A DNA stretch of 64,000 bases from Paenibacillus turicensis (GTDB lineage: Bacteria > Bacillota > Bacilli > Paenibacillales > Paenibacillaceae), in the NCBI RefSeq assembly GCF_017873435.1, contig NZ_JAGGKG010000010.1, positions 1 through 64,000 of the forward strand, read 5' to 3'. The notes below the pieces were generated by a model, which searched no databases, was not told the origin of the DNA, and saw only the letters and a list, made by a program, of their open reading frames with translations. Shown one piece after another: positions 34,460 through 43,641 of the stretch (position 1 is the stretch's first letter; every line of letters starts with the position of its first letter). A program made the translations under genes and the position numbers.

Positions 34460-35814
34460 AGTTAATAGAATATATTTTACTTTGTACTACCATTTTAGGT
34501 TGGATCCTCGTGCTTTGGTCAGGTTCTCAGTTACGTCCACTTAGAGCACGTATAATTGTTGCTATTTTACTTGTAACACTGCTTTTACATATATTTATTG
34601 AAAACTGGCGTTTGGCTATGATCCCAGTATATCTCTTTTCAATCTCACTCATGATATATAGCTTATTTAAGAAATCTAAATTAACTTCATGTCCTCCAAA
34701 ACGAATTAAAACAATTTTACTCAGCTTCCTGTCTTTACTTGCTGGAATGCTATGCTGGGGAATAGCGAGTGCACTGCCTCTATTTCAATTCACTAAACCA
34801 AGTGGGCCTTATTCTGTAGGTGTTATGGACTACACCTTGACTGACCCTGATCGTAAATTTGCAAATGGGGCCCATCGCCAATTAAATGTACGCATCTGGT
34901 ATCCTGCTAGTGATGAAGGTACAATTTCTGCTACCTATATTCCACAAGCCGACTTATGGGCGAAGGTAATTAGGCAAGAATATGGAGTATTTTGGTCGCT
35001 ATTACTCAACAGCTACCGACATCTGGAACTGCCTGCGCAATACGCTGCTCCTTTCTATAAAAAAAGTGGTAGCCTTGATAAGCTTCCTGTCGTTTTCTAC
35101 TTGCATGGCAATCAACTTGGTGCCGGCTTTACTAGTACTTTCCAAGCACTTGAATTGGCAAGCCAAGGTTATATAGTGATTGCGCTTGAGCATCCTGGTA
35201 CAGCATTTTTAAGTGTATTTGATGAAAAAAGCTACATTACATTTACGCAAGCATTTAAAGGATTGCCTGATAACTTTAATGCCCATAATACAGCTTCCCT
35301 TTCAATCATTAGAGAGATGCAAGCTGATGTTCAATTTGTACTAGATTATTTACAGCATATTGAAGACAATGAGCCAAATTCACCCTTCTCGCGTGTAATG
35401 GATTTTAATCGAATTGCATTGATTGGTCATTCCTTCGGAGGGGCAGCGGCAGCACACATACTTACGAATACATCATTTGCAAAAGTCGCTATCAATCTAG
35501 ATGGCTATCTTTATGGGGAATATCCTGATAAAGCTCTGGAAGAGACTCAACTAAAGCCACTGCTGATTTTAAATGGTGGACTTGAAATTAAAGGTTTAGA
35601 AGAAACAATGACAGGCTTGGAGAAAGAGCGGATTATACGCCATCGTCTATTAGGGAAGGAGGGACTTGAGGTTACCCTCCCAGAAGCTGGACATCTAAGC
35701 TTCACTGATATTCCCCTCTACTCACCGCTATTAAAGCCACTCGCCCCAGATATTAGAGAGCAACACCGCTTAATTAACGAGCATACGTTAAAATTTCTGG
35801 AACAGCATTTATAG
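34456..35814 (+). CDS. Membrane-anchored alpha/beta hydrolase (PAF-acetylhydrolase-like)
   Basis: A 452-aa protein with three to four N-terminal membrane helices (residues about 1-120) and a C-terminal hydrolase domain. The opening strand GPYSVGVMDYTLTDPDR and VRIWYPASDEG, the VVFYLHGNQLGAGF region and the nucleophile elbow RIALIGHSFGGAAAAHI match platelet-activating-factor acetylhydrolase-like lipases. The substrate may be a lipid ester. Coupled to the CPBP protease. Confidence 0.85.
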   Translation: MKLIEYILLCTTILGWILVLWSGSQLRPLRARIIVAILLVTLLLHIFIENWRLAMIPVYLFSISLMIYSLFKKSKLTSCPPKRIKTILLSFLSLLAGMLCWGIASALPLFQFTKPSGPYSVGVMDYTLTDPDRKFANGAHRQLNVRIWYPASDEGTISATYIPQADLWAKVIRQEYGVFWSLLLNSYRHLELPAQYAAPFYKKSGSLDKLPVVFYLHGNQLGAGFTSTFQALELASQGYIVIALEHPGTAFLSVFDEKSYITFTQAFKGLPDNFNAHNTASLSIIREMQADVQFVLDYLQHIEDNEPNSPFSRVMDFNRIALIGHSFGGAAAAHILTNTSFAKVAINLDGYLYGEYPDKALEETQLKPLLILNGGLEIKGLEETMTGLEKERIIRHRLLGKEGLEVTLPEAGHLSFTDIPLYSPLLKPLAPDIREQHRLINEHTLKFLEQHL

Positions 35815-35856
35815 CACTGTAGCAATGATAAGAGTAAGTGACTGAACAATGTTTGA

Positions 35857-35905
35857 CAAAAAAGAAGAGCAGGAAAATTCAAAATTGTTTTTCCCTCTCT
35901 TCTCT
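35857..35905. terminator. Terminator between convergent genes
   Basis: AGAAGAG (35863-35869) pairs with CTCTTCT (35897-35903), with an inner GGAAAA...TTTTCC-type extension. A T run follows on the minus strand, so it serves the leftward lipoprotein gene and may stop rightward transcripts too. Confidence 0.7.
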
Positions 35906-35949
35906 ATTAAACTGTTTCCCCCTAAGAAGCCTTTTATGATCCTCGAACT

Positions 35950-36675
35950 TCAATCCTGGAGACTCGTTATATCCATTTCCTCCATCGCTTGATTGCGATC
36001 AAAATCCACATAAATCTTATTAATCTTTTCACTACTTTTTTCTACAATAAAGCGCATCTCATAGTTCTCTATCTTCAAGTTGTAGCTGTCTTCTGCTTCA
36101 CCATTATAGGTTTGTTCCATATTATCTCCATAGACCTTTTTTAGTTTGTCTAAATGATCTCCAACAGCGATGCCTCTTTTAGTTGGAATATTTTTTAATT
36201 CTACAGAGACTATGCGACCAGTTTTAAGTGTTTCATTGTATAAATAATCGAATAGGAAATCTGCTTTATTTTTGTTTGGATAGGAGACTTGTAACCAAAT
36301 AAAACTGGTATTATTACTTTTGCCTGATATAATATGCTTACTATTTTCAGTTTCTTTCCCAATTGGAATAGAAAGCTTAGCAGACAGTACTTTTAGAGGA
36401 GTACGATCATTTAATATGAAACCATTGTAATTTATATCTAGGTCTTCTAGTGAAAATGGGGCTATTTTAGAGTTATCAGTTGGGATGTTTTCAGTTGGAT
36501 TTTGCTTTGACTCTAATTCTTGTTTAGCTTGTTGATTCACTCCGCTGTTACTGATTGTTTTAGTGTTTGACCTACTTGGATCATTTTTGATTGAATTACT
36601 GTTGCAGCCTGACAGTATTATGAGAGTACAAAGAATTAGAACTTTGAAGGATAAAAAAAATCTTTTATTTATCAT
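35950..36675 (-). CDS. Uncharacterised lipoprotein
   Basis: A 241-aa secreted lipoprotein: MINKRFFLSFKVLILCTLII is the signal peptide and LSGC the lipobox. A Ser/Asn/Gln-rich linker of about 60 residues follows, then a globular domain with ISGKSNNTSFIWLQVSYPNK, GIAVGDHLDKLKKVYGD and NLKIENYEMRFIVEKSSEKI, which resembles the small beta-rich domains of surface lipoproteins. No known function. ATG 36675 overlaps the stop of the 53-aa gene upstream and has GGAG ten bases upstream; the frame is open 12 codons further. Confidence 0.75.
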   Translation of the reverse strand: MINKRFFLSFKVLILCTLIILSGCNSNSIKNDPSRSNTKTISNSGVNQQAKQELESKQNPTENIPTDNSKIAPFSLEDLDINYNGFILNDRTPLKVLSAKLSIPIGKETENSKHIISGKSNNTSFIWLQVSYPNKNKADFLFDYLYNETLKTGRIVSVELKNIPTKRGIAVGDHLDKLKKVYGDNMEQTYNGEAEDSYNLKIENYEMRFIVEKSSEKINKIYVDFDRNQAMEEMDITSLQD

Positions 36676-36833
36676 AGATATATTTCTCCTTCTAATGGTT
36701 TTACTGAACAACCTTCATTCATGAAGCTAAACTTAATTAAACCATTAACCACAATGATCTCAAAACTATAGATGTCTTCCTCGCCCTTCCTTAGTATAGA
36801 TAAATCAATGACTTCCCATTTTATGTCTTTCAT
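36672..36833 (-). CDS. Small 53-aa protein coupled to the lipoprotein gene
   Basis: A short frame starting MKDIKWEVIDLSILRKGEED, with a beta-like FEIIVVNGLIKFSFMN middle, ending EGEIYL. The stop overlaps the lipoprotein ATG (ATGA), and AGGA lies seven bases before its own ATG at 36833. Tight coupling suggests a genuine small gene. No domain recognised. Confidence 0.55.
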   Translation of the reverse strand: MKDIKWEVIDLSILRKGEEDIYSFEIIVVNGLIKFSFMNEGCSVKPLEGEIYL

Positions 36834-36978
36834 TCTATTTTCCTATGTGTACTTTTCTTCTGCTATATAATTAAATTTTAAAGATGTTAACCCGATATCC
36901 AATAGTATCTCTTCCTTGATTAATCAATGCATTTTACATAAATATTTTTATATATACCAACTAGATACTCCTTTTATT

Positions 36979-37455
36979 CTATTCTCTCTTCCATACTACA
37001 TCTTCATATGAAAGTACTTCACCGGAAATTCCATCTATTGCTAGCATGTTACCTTTAAGTTCTTCTCCACCACGTACTAGCTTAAGCAAGTACGTCCCTA
37101 AACTTGTAATGCTCCTAATTGATGACCTGTAAGTCAATATAATATTATTATCAATAATCTCACCAGTGAAGTTCAGCCTTCTTGTTCTAATGTCTTCTGC
37201 CTTTAAAGTATTAGTGTATCTTGCGATTATCTCTCCTGAAAGCTTATGTCCCTTTTGTGAAACAAGAATGCTTAACTCACATTTGAAATTTTCTGGTGTC
37301 AACTGAACAGTAGATTTCCAACTACCTGCAATGAGGACTCCTTTATATACAATAGATTCAAACCAAGGAGCTATTACATATAAAAACATCTTAACTATTA
37401 TCCATAATATAAATGATGTCAGAATTCCACTTACAATTCCAATTACAATTTCCAC
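36979..37455 (-). CDS. Membrane-anchored beta-rich protein
   Basis: A 158-aa protein with two N-terminal membrane helices (IVIGIVSGILTSFILWIIVK and MFLYVIAPWFESIVY), then an all-beta domain of about 110 residues that begins GSWKSTVQLTPENFKCELSI and continues with QKGHKLSGEIIARY and LNFTGEIIDNNIILTY. The architecture (one or two TM segments plus beta barrel, about 160-200 aa) resembles the Cap15-type effectors of CBASS, but I see no cyclase nearby and the identification is structural guesswork. The GTG start at 37455 follows GGAGG. It lies downstream of the DUF6414-like gene in the same direction. Confidence 0.6.
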   Translation of the reverse strand: MEIVIGIVSGILTSFILWIIVKMFLYVIAPWFESIVYKGVLIAGSWKSTVQLTPENFKCELSILVSQKGHKLSGEIIARYTNTLKAEDIRTRRLNFTGEIIDNNIILTYRSSIRSITSLGTYLLKLVRGGEELKGNMLAIDGISGEVLSYEDVVWKRE

Positions 37456-37643
37456 TTTGATATACCTCCAAAGTATTCAATATTTGCATTTGATTTCTGC
37501 AAAAGTTCCTTTATTGCTGACGTTCAATTTAGTTAAATGTATGTGATAGGGCGACGATATATTTCGAAGTGTTCCTCTGAACAAGCTTTTGCAGACTGAG
37601 GGCTAAATGGTCCGATGCGTGAATGCTATGTTTGCAAAGTAAA

Positions 37644-38720
37644 TTATAACCTATATAGAGCAATTACATTTATTGAAACGTTAGGAAAGACTACCGTAGA
37701 GTGAACACCAATTTGACTACTTAGCTGAGTAAACATATCTGTCATACCTTGAACCATCTGGTCTATTTTACCTTCAGCAACCTGCGGAAAACTAACAGAA
37801 TCTTTTCTTTCTTCTTTTGGAATTTTACAAACCTGTGCCAGTAGTCTCCAATCTTGGTCAGGAGAAAACCCATATTTAAATAATAAATCTTGTTTAGTGT
37901 CAATTAAAAACGACTCATTGATTGGCCCAACAAACTTAACATCTTTCTCAGAGGCACACTTAGAACGAGCCATTATATGAAGTGGAATATTGGTCAAACC
38001 TCCTCCGACCATCTCTTTCATAAGACTTATTATTGCGTTAATCTCTAATGGATTTGAATCTGCACCAAAAAGTCCTTTCATTGAATCAAGCCCAAACTGG
38101 ATAGGTGTCTCAGTAATTAATTGTAAAGCTTCATCTGCTGTATGTCCTTCTTTAATAAGAACTCTTACCATTTCAGCAGCTTGAACCTGATTCATCATTT
38201 CAATGAACTTTTCCAAAGCGGAAGCCACACTACCCAAGTAAGAAACATCTTCAATTTTTGTTCTACAAGTTAATTCTATAAAATCTCCTGGTTTAAGTGA
38301 TTCATATAATTTGCCCCTTGGCTTCCAGTCATGTGATTTATAAATATCGAGGTCTTTCAACAACTTATTCTCTTTTAAAGCATCAATAAGAAGTGAAAAT
38401 TGGTAATGACTTAGTATTTTAGTTTCAGAATTCTCTATATTATTTGAATTAATGCTAAGAAAGTTTGGTGAGGCTTCTCCAGAAAGATTTAACTTTGTCT
38501 TGAGAACATTAGCTATCAATGTTTGTATCAATCCGGATGTCTCATCACCGATTGATATTTCCCCGGTTACACCTCCTTTTAAGTTCAAAGCATTTTGATT
38601 TGTTTTAGCACTCACTTCTTTCTCAATAATACTGTCAGTAATCCCCCCCATTAACTGAGAACCAATTGACAAAACCCTAGACTGATCAAGATAAATAAAA
38701 TCTCTCACATCGTTTTTCAT
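37644..38720 (-). CDS. DUF6414-like protein
   Basis: A 358-aa soluble protein starting MKNDVRDFIYLDQSRVLSIG then SQLMGGI, the opening style of DUF6414 proteins, with a glycine-rich amphipathic stretch (NLKGGVTGEISIGDETSGLI) and ILSHYQFSLLIDALKENKLL. The family is uncharacterised, and this assignment is from memory of the pattern, so uncertain. ATG 38720 follows GAGG. The next gene downstream, in the same direction, is the membrane-anchored beta protein 188 bases away. Confidence 0.5.
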   Translation of the reverse strand: MKNDVRDFIYLDQSRVLSIGSQLMGGITDSIIEKEVSAKTNQNALNLKGGVTGEISIGDETSGLIQTLIANVLKTKLNLSGEASPNFLSINSNNIENSETKILSHYQFSLLIDALKENKLLKDLDIYKSHDWKPRGKLYESLKPGDFIELTCRTKIEDVSYLGSVASALEKFIEMMNQVQAAEMVRVLIKEGHTADEALQLITETPIQFGLDSMKGLFGADSNPLEINAIISLMKEMVGGGLTNIPLHIMARSKCASEKDVKFVGPINESFLIDTKQDLLFKYGFSPDQDWRLLAQVCKIPKEERKDSVSFPQVAEGKIDQMVQGMTDMFTQLSSQIGVHSTVVFPNVSINVIALYRL

Positions 38721-39098
38721 TTTATAACCTCTATTCATATAATTGATATTGCCTATTTCCTATTTACGAAGTTTTACATACATCCCATTCAAGTTAAATC
38801 TAATATATAATTTCTGTTTATTATCTAAACACTCACTCAGATTAGTACAAATTGTAGTTCACTCGCATCACATCTACCCACTTATGTATAACTCAAATTC
38901 TCTATATTTCCTCCACTTTAAAAAAACTATTATACAGCATCCCCCACCCCAGTATACCTGTTTTTCAAATTACAGGAAATAAAAATCCATAAAAAAAGAG
39001 CCCTAAGACGGATATCCCATCTTAAAACCCATTTCTTCGCTTTATATTAATTTTTTGTTCACTATCCTCCTTCACAATCTCACTCATCCCCACAACCC
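38721..39098. other. 378-base stretch with no convincing gene
   Basis: AT-rich spacer between the DUF6414-like gene and the ABC permease. It holds a weak intrinsic terminator for the permease at 38991-39023 (on the minus strand AAGATGG pairs with CCGTCTT, then GGGCTC and a T run). An open rightward frame of 79 codons lacks a ribosome binding site and looks random. Nothing else was recognised. Confidence 0.6.
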
Positions 39099-39941
39099 CT
39101 ACGACTGCCTAACCAACTTCTTTTCCACATACACCACCAGCTGGTACATCCCCGTTGCTACGATCGCAATAATGACCAAGCTTGCCATGACAAGCGTAAA
39201 ATTAAACACCTGAAACCCATAAACGATCAAATAACCAAGTCCGATTTTAGCGACTAAAAATTCCCCAACAATGACGCCTACCCAAGCCATACCGACATTT
39301 ACTTTAAGCGTAGAGACGATGGTGGGAAATGAGGCTGGCAAGATAACCTTTCTAAATTCCTGCTTGCGTGTTGCGCCAAAGCTACGAACGACCTTTACCA
39401 GATTGACATCAACCTCGTTAAAGCTGTTGTAAACCACCAATGTCGTGACAATGACCGTTATCGATAAGGTGGTGATAACAATCGCCGTAAAGCCTGCGCC
39501 AAACAACACGATGAAAATCGGACCTAGCGCCACCTTCGGCATACTGTTAAACACAACCATATACGGATCTAACACTTTACATAAAAATGGTGACCACCAT
39601 ATCATCACTGCCAAAATTGTACCTAGCAACGTCCCGAATATAAAGCCAACGGCAACCTCACCTACCGTCATAAATAAATGCGGCCAAAGCTCCCCACTCA
39701 CAACATCCTTCACAATTTGTCCGCCGATTTTAGAGGGATAACTAAAAATAAGGACATCAATCCATTTTAGCTGACCCGCAATTTCCCATAAGGCAGTAGC
39801 AATAAATAATATGGCAAATTGAACCGACCATACGGCATGACGTGTACGTCTTTTTTTCCTCATGTGGGCGTTATATTGCTCATCTAGCCATGCCTGACGC
39901 CCATCCGTATCCCGATTTATATCATGATTACCGTCCATCAT
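39099..39941 (-). CDS. ABC transporter permease, NitT/TauT type
   Basis: A 280-aa inner-membrane permease of the SsuC/TauC kind: about six helices after a charged N-terminal tail. The EAA-type loop FRKVILPASFPTIVSTLKVN is visible, as are GPIFIVLFGAGFTAIVITTL and MAWVGVIVGEFLVAKIGLGY. It transports with the ATPase and binding protein upstream; the ligand could be sulfonate, nitrate, thiamine precursor or similar. The start overlaps the ATPase stop by four bases. Confidence 0.9.
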   Translation of the reverse strand: MMDGNHDINRDTDGRQAWLDEQYNAHMRKKRRTRHAVWSVQFAILFIATALWEIAGQLKWIDVLIFSYPSKIGGQIVKDVVSGELWPHLFMTVGEVAVGFIFGTLLGTILAVMIWWSPFLCKVLDPYMVVFNSMPKVALGPIFIVLFGAGFTAIVITTLSITVIVTTLVVYNSFNEVDVNLVKVVRSFGATRKQEFRKVILPASFPTIVSTLKVNVGMAWVGVIVGEFLVAKIGLGYLIVYGFQVFNFTLVMASLVIIAIVATGMYQLVVYVEKKLVRQS

Positions 39942-40720
39942 ATGCCCTCCCTCTCATGATCGGCTTCAAGCTCCGCCCATATTTCATGAAATAGCTCATT
40001 AAAGCCCTTTTCTTTACGTGCATAAAACGGGGCAATTTGAGCGATATGAGAAGGGATTTTAAAGGATTTTCGGATTTTCCCTGGCTTTGCGCCTAACACA
40101 ATGACACGATCACTCATCGCAATCGCTTCAGATAAATCATGCGTCACTAAAATGCCGGTTTTTCTTCTTTTTTGCAAAATGTCTACAACAAGATCCTCCA
40201 GCTGTAGCTTCGTCTGATAATCTAACGCCGAAAATGGTTCATCCAGCAGTAATAAATCAGGATTGGTTGCTAATGTCCGTACTAAAGCTACTCGCTGACG
40301 CATTCCCCCTGACAGTTGATGAGGGTGAAAGGAAGCCGTACCTCCCAGCCCCATTCCATCAAGCAACTCCTGCGTAAAAGCGATGTTCTCAGGTGTTAAT
40401 CTCCCTGTTAATTCTAGCCCAAGCACGCAATTATCTAAAATCGTTCTCCACGGAAATAAATAATCTTGCTGTAGCATGTATCCAACCTCTGCACAAGGGC
40501 CTACTACCTTTCTGCCATGGACCAATACGTCTCCACTGGAAGGAGATATTAATCCGGCAATGAGCGATAACAATGTCGTTTTACCACTGCCGCTAGGCCC
40601 AACCAGACTGACAAATTCACCTGGCTCTACCGCTAAATTAATATTTTCCAGCGCCAGAACTGCTTCACGCTGACTGACATATACAAGATCCACATGTCTC
40701 ATTTCAACAACAGAATTCAT
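39938..40720 (-). CDS. ABC transporter ATP-binding protein, NitT/TauT type
   Basis: A 260-aa ATPase. Walker A GPSGSGKTTLLSLIAGL, Q-loop VGYMLQQDYLFPW, signature LSGGMRQRVALVRTL, Walker B LLLLDEPFSALD and the H-loop LVTHDLSEAI are all present. It energises import with the neighbouring permease and binding protein. ATG 40720 follows AAGGAG; an ATG 24 bases upstream has no good site. Confidence 0.93.
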   Translation of the reverse strand: MNSVVEMRHVDLVYVSQREAVLALENINLAVEPGEFVSLVGPSGSGKTTLLSLIAGLISPSSGDVLVHGRKVVGPCAEVGYMLQQDYLFPWRTILDNCVLGLELTGRLTPENIAFTQELLDGMGLGGTASFHPHQLSGGMRQRVALVRTLATNPDLLLLDEPFSALDYQTKLQLEDLVVDILQKRRKTGILVTHDLSEAIAMSDRVIVLGAKPGKIRKSFKIPSHIAQIAPFYARKEKGFNELFHEIWAELEADHEREGI

Positions 40721-40745
40721 CCTGACGTGCTCCTTCCATGACATA

Positions 40746-41747
40746 TTATGGGTGCCTATTTACCGCATTTTTAGCAAAATCATTATTAACGAGCTTTTCC
40801 ATCGGCACTCGTTCCTTTAGCTCCCCTGCGTTTTCCATAACATCGAGCAAATTGTTCCATGCCTTTTCAGATAACATTGGGGTAGCAGCATAGGATTGCT
40901 GTGTTAAATACCGTTTAATTGCACTTGCCAATACAACAGGATCGCTATCCTTAAAGTGTGGGGCAATCACCTTTGCTGTCTCCTCAGGAGAATGAAGTAC
41001 AATCCATTTCTGAGCTTTTTGAATCGCATTTGTAAATTTCTGAATACTTTCTTTATTTTTATCAATAAAGCTTGCTTTCGCCATATAGACGGTATAAGGC
41101 AACTGTCCACTTTCAGTACCAAAGGAGGCAACGACATGTCCTTTTCCTTCTAATTCGAAAATCGAAGCCTGTGGTTCAAACAACTGGACAAAGGCCCCGG
41201 TGCCTGATGCAAACGCAGCCGCAATGTTAGCAAAATCGATATTTTGGATGAGCTTCAAATCCTGCTGAGGGTTGATTCCATGCTTCTTTAACGTAAATTC
41301 ACTCGTCATTTGTGGCATGCCACCCTTGCGTTGCCCTAGGAAATCCTTATTTTTAAGATCCTCCCATGCAAAGTTCGGCATATCTTCTCTAGACACTAAA
41401 AATGTACCGTCCGTTTGAGTTAGCTGTGCAAAATTAATGACAGGGTCCTCGGCTCCTTGTTGATATACGTAAATCGATGTCTCTGAACCAACCAGCGCAA
41501 CATCAATGGCTCCTGACAGCAAAGCAGTCATCGTTTTATCTCCACCCGCTGTCGTTTGCAGCTTTACCTCCAAGCCTTCCTCAGCAAAAAAGCCTTGTTC
41601 AAGCGCTACATATTGTGGTGCATAAAATACGGACCTTGTTACCTCCCCTAACCGAATTACGGTTTTACCATTATCTCCCGAACAACCCGCAATTAGCGTA
41701 GCAAGCATCGTTATTGCAATCACAATTCCAAACACACCTTTTTTCAT
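40746..41747 (-). CDS. ABC transporter substrate-binding lipoprotein, NitT/TauT type
   Basis: A 333-aa lipoprotein that delivers ligand to the importer. Signal peptide KKGVFGIVIAITMLATLIAG with Cys at the lipobox, then the NMT1/SsuA fold: TRSVFYAPQYVALEQGFFAE, LLSGAIDVALVGSETSIYVY and GTGAFVQLFEPQASIFEL. ATG 41747 follows AGGAGGTG. It is the first gene of the three-gene transporter operon. No riboswitch was seen in the 240-base leader, so the ligand is not indicated by regulation. Confidence 0.9.
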   Translation of the reverse strand: MKKGVFGIVIAITMLATLIAGCSGDNGKTVIRLGEVTRSVFYAPQYVALEQGFFAEEGLEVKLQTTAGGDKTMTALLSGAIDVALVGSETSIYVYQQGAEDPVINFAQLTQTDGTFLVSREDMPNFAWEDLKNKDFLGQRKGGMPQMTSEFTLKKHGINPQQDLKLIQNIDFANIAAAFASGTGAFVQLFEPQASIFELEGKGHVVASFGTESGQLPYTVYMAKASFIDKNKESIQKFTNAIQKAQKWIVLHSPEETAKVIAPHFKDSDPVVLASAIKRYLTQQSYAATPMLSEKAWNNLLDVMENAGELKERVPMEKLVNNDFAKNAVNRHP

Positions 41748-41901
41748 TACAATCACCTCCTGTAATCTAGAGTAATCATGATGTATTTCCAATTTAATGC
41801 TCCATCATATGCCACGAATCTTAAAAGCGTTATAAGGACAAATACCACGATTTTAAGGACAATATACAGAAAGAGCAAAAACACAAACAAATCCTATGTA
41901 C

Positions 41902-41944
41902 AAAAAAAGGATGTACTCCATCCTAGAGATGAAAGCACATCCTT
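41902..41944 (-). terminator. Intrinsic terminator after the M32 carboxypeptidase
   Basis: AAGGATGT (41907-41914) pairs with ACATCCTT (41937-41944) and a seven-T run follows on the minus strand. Confidence 0.75.
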
Positions 41945-41989
41945 ATTTTTAAATTTTAAAAATTAAAATCCACTTAAAGCCCATAAATC

Positions 41990-43507
41990 TTAAAGCCCAT
42001 AAATCCCTTTATACTTTTGCTCTAAATAGTCTGCTAAATAAGTAGGGTTTAGGGGTTCACCTGTCACGCCTTCAATGAGTTCGGATGGTGTACGGCTCTT
42101 GCCATATTTATAAATTTTATCAATCAACCATTCACGAATAGGTGCGAAGTTGCCCTCTCCTACCCACTTCTCAAACTCAGGTAATTCCTTCATCATCGTA
42201 TTCGCAAATTGAGCGGAATACATATTCCCTAACGCATAAGAAGGGAAGTATCCAAATAGCCCTGCTGACCAGTGCACATCCTGCAATACGCCAACACCAT
42301 CGTTTGGCGGCGTTATGCCAAGATAAGCTTGATATTTTTCATTCCACACGCGTGGTAACTCACTTACTGGCAACCCTTCGTTGAAAATCATTTTTTCGAT
42401 TTCATAACGAATGATGATGTGTAGGTTGTACGTTAATTCATCGGATTGAATCCGGATCAAGGAGTTTTTGACTGCATTAATCGCCTTGAAAAATTGATCC
42501 AATGGTACTTCGTTTAATTGCTCAGGGAAGTGCTTCTGCAAATCGCCATAGTACCGTTCCCAGAACGGACGGCTACGTCCAATCATATTTTCCCAGAAGC
42601 GAGATTGAGATTCATGAATGCCCATTGAGGTTCCTTGACCAAGTGGTGTACGCGCTAACTCATCACTTACATTTTGCTCATAAAGTGCATGTCCACCTTC
42701 ATGTAAGGAGCTGAACAACGCATCCACAACATCATCTTCAATGTAATGCGTCGTAATTCTAGCATCCCCTTGATTTAGAGTGGTTTGGAATGGATGCATA
42801 CTTTCGTCTACACGTCCCGCTTCAAAGTCATAACCGATTTGCTCCAAAAGGAACAAACTAACTTTTTCTTGCTGCTCCTTCGGGAAAATGTTGTGTAAAA
42901 ACTCTGTATCTGGCTTATGTCCATGCTCACTAATCGCAGTTACAACAGGCACGAGACGGTCACGTAATTGACCAAATACTTGATCGACCTTTTCTACCGT
43001 AAGACCAGGCTCATACATATTAAGCAACGTATCATAGCGGGTATCCTTAACACCCCAGTAATCAATAAACTCCTGAAGCTTCGCTACGATCTTGGTCAAA
43101 TATGGCTCAAAGCCCACAAAATCGCCACTTTCCTTGAAGTCCTCCCACAATGTTTCTGAATTTGCGGTTAGTTCTACATATTCCTTGTACTTCTCTTCAG
43201 GAATTTTTACGCTACGATCGTATTCTTCCTTTGCATCCTTCACAATGCGCTGCTGTGTATCACTTAATTGCTTAAATGCATCGTCTTCTAACAACTGGGA
43301 CAAATACCCACCCATCTCCGCTGACGTTTGCAATTTAAATGCTTCTGTAGATAATAAGCCAATTGTTTCGGAGCGTGGCGCTGCTCCTTTTCTTGGCGCA
43401 CCTGTTCTTAAATCCCATGCCATTAAAGCAACAGCTTCTTGATAACTACTAATTTTTGACAATAAAGCCGCAAAAGAATCCCATACTGCTATAACATTTA
43501 TAGCCAT
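41990..43507 (-). CDS. M32 family metallocarboxypeptidase
   Basis: A 505-aa zinc carboxypeptidase of the Taq/Pfu/YpwA family, which trims C-terminal residues from peptides. The zinc motif HEGGHALYEQ (HExxH) is present, followed by GIHESQSRFWENMIG, containing the third zinc ligand. The N-terminal half is helical. ATG 43507 (MAINVIAVWD) is preferred over a GTG 12 bases upstream that abuts the ribosome binding site. It stands alone. Confidence 0.93.
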   Translation of the reverse strand: MAINVIAVWDSFAALLSKISSYQEAVALMAWDLRTGAPRKGAAPRSETIGLLSTEAFKLQTSAEMGGYLSQLLEDDAFKQLSDTQQRIVKDAKEEYDRSVKIPEEKYKEYVELTANSETLWEDFKESGDFVGFEPYLTKIVAKLQEFIDYWGVKDTRYDTLLNMYEPGLTVEKVDQVFGQLRDRLVPVVTAISEHGHKPDTEFLHNIFPKEQQEKVSLFLLEQIGYDFEAGRVDESMHPFQTTLNQGDARITTHYIEDDVVDALFSSLHEGGHALYEQNVSDELARTPLGQGTSMGIHESQSRFWENMIGRSRPFWERYYGDLQKHFPEQLNEVPLDQFFKAINAVKNSLIRIQSDELTYNLHIIIRYEIEKMIFNEGLPVSELPRVWNEKYQAYLGITPPNDGVGVLQDVHWSAGLFGYFPSYALGNMYSAQFANTMMKELPEFEKWVGEGNFAPIREWLIDKIYKYGKSRTPSELIEGVTGEPLNPTYLADYLEQKYKGIYGL

Positions 43508-43641
43508 ATCACGTTTCACTCCTCAAAAAAATTTATGTACCCTACTTGATGATACTGATTACAAACCGTATAATCAAATTTTGAAATGAGTTTTATCACA
43601 TTTTACTATTTTACTACATCTATTTAGGAGGGGATAGTCCC

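Noticed and set aside
38743-38982. Open rightward frame of 79 codons in the gap before the ABC permease
   Set aside because: No ribosome binding site, aromatic- and His-rich composition and no known pattern; it reads as random AT-rich sequence.
41748-41989. Riboswitch upstream of the NitT/TauT importer
   Set aside because: No conserved TPP, cobalamin or other riboswitch core was found, only the terminator of the next gene.
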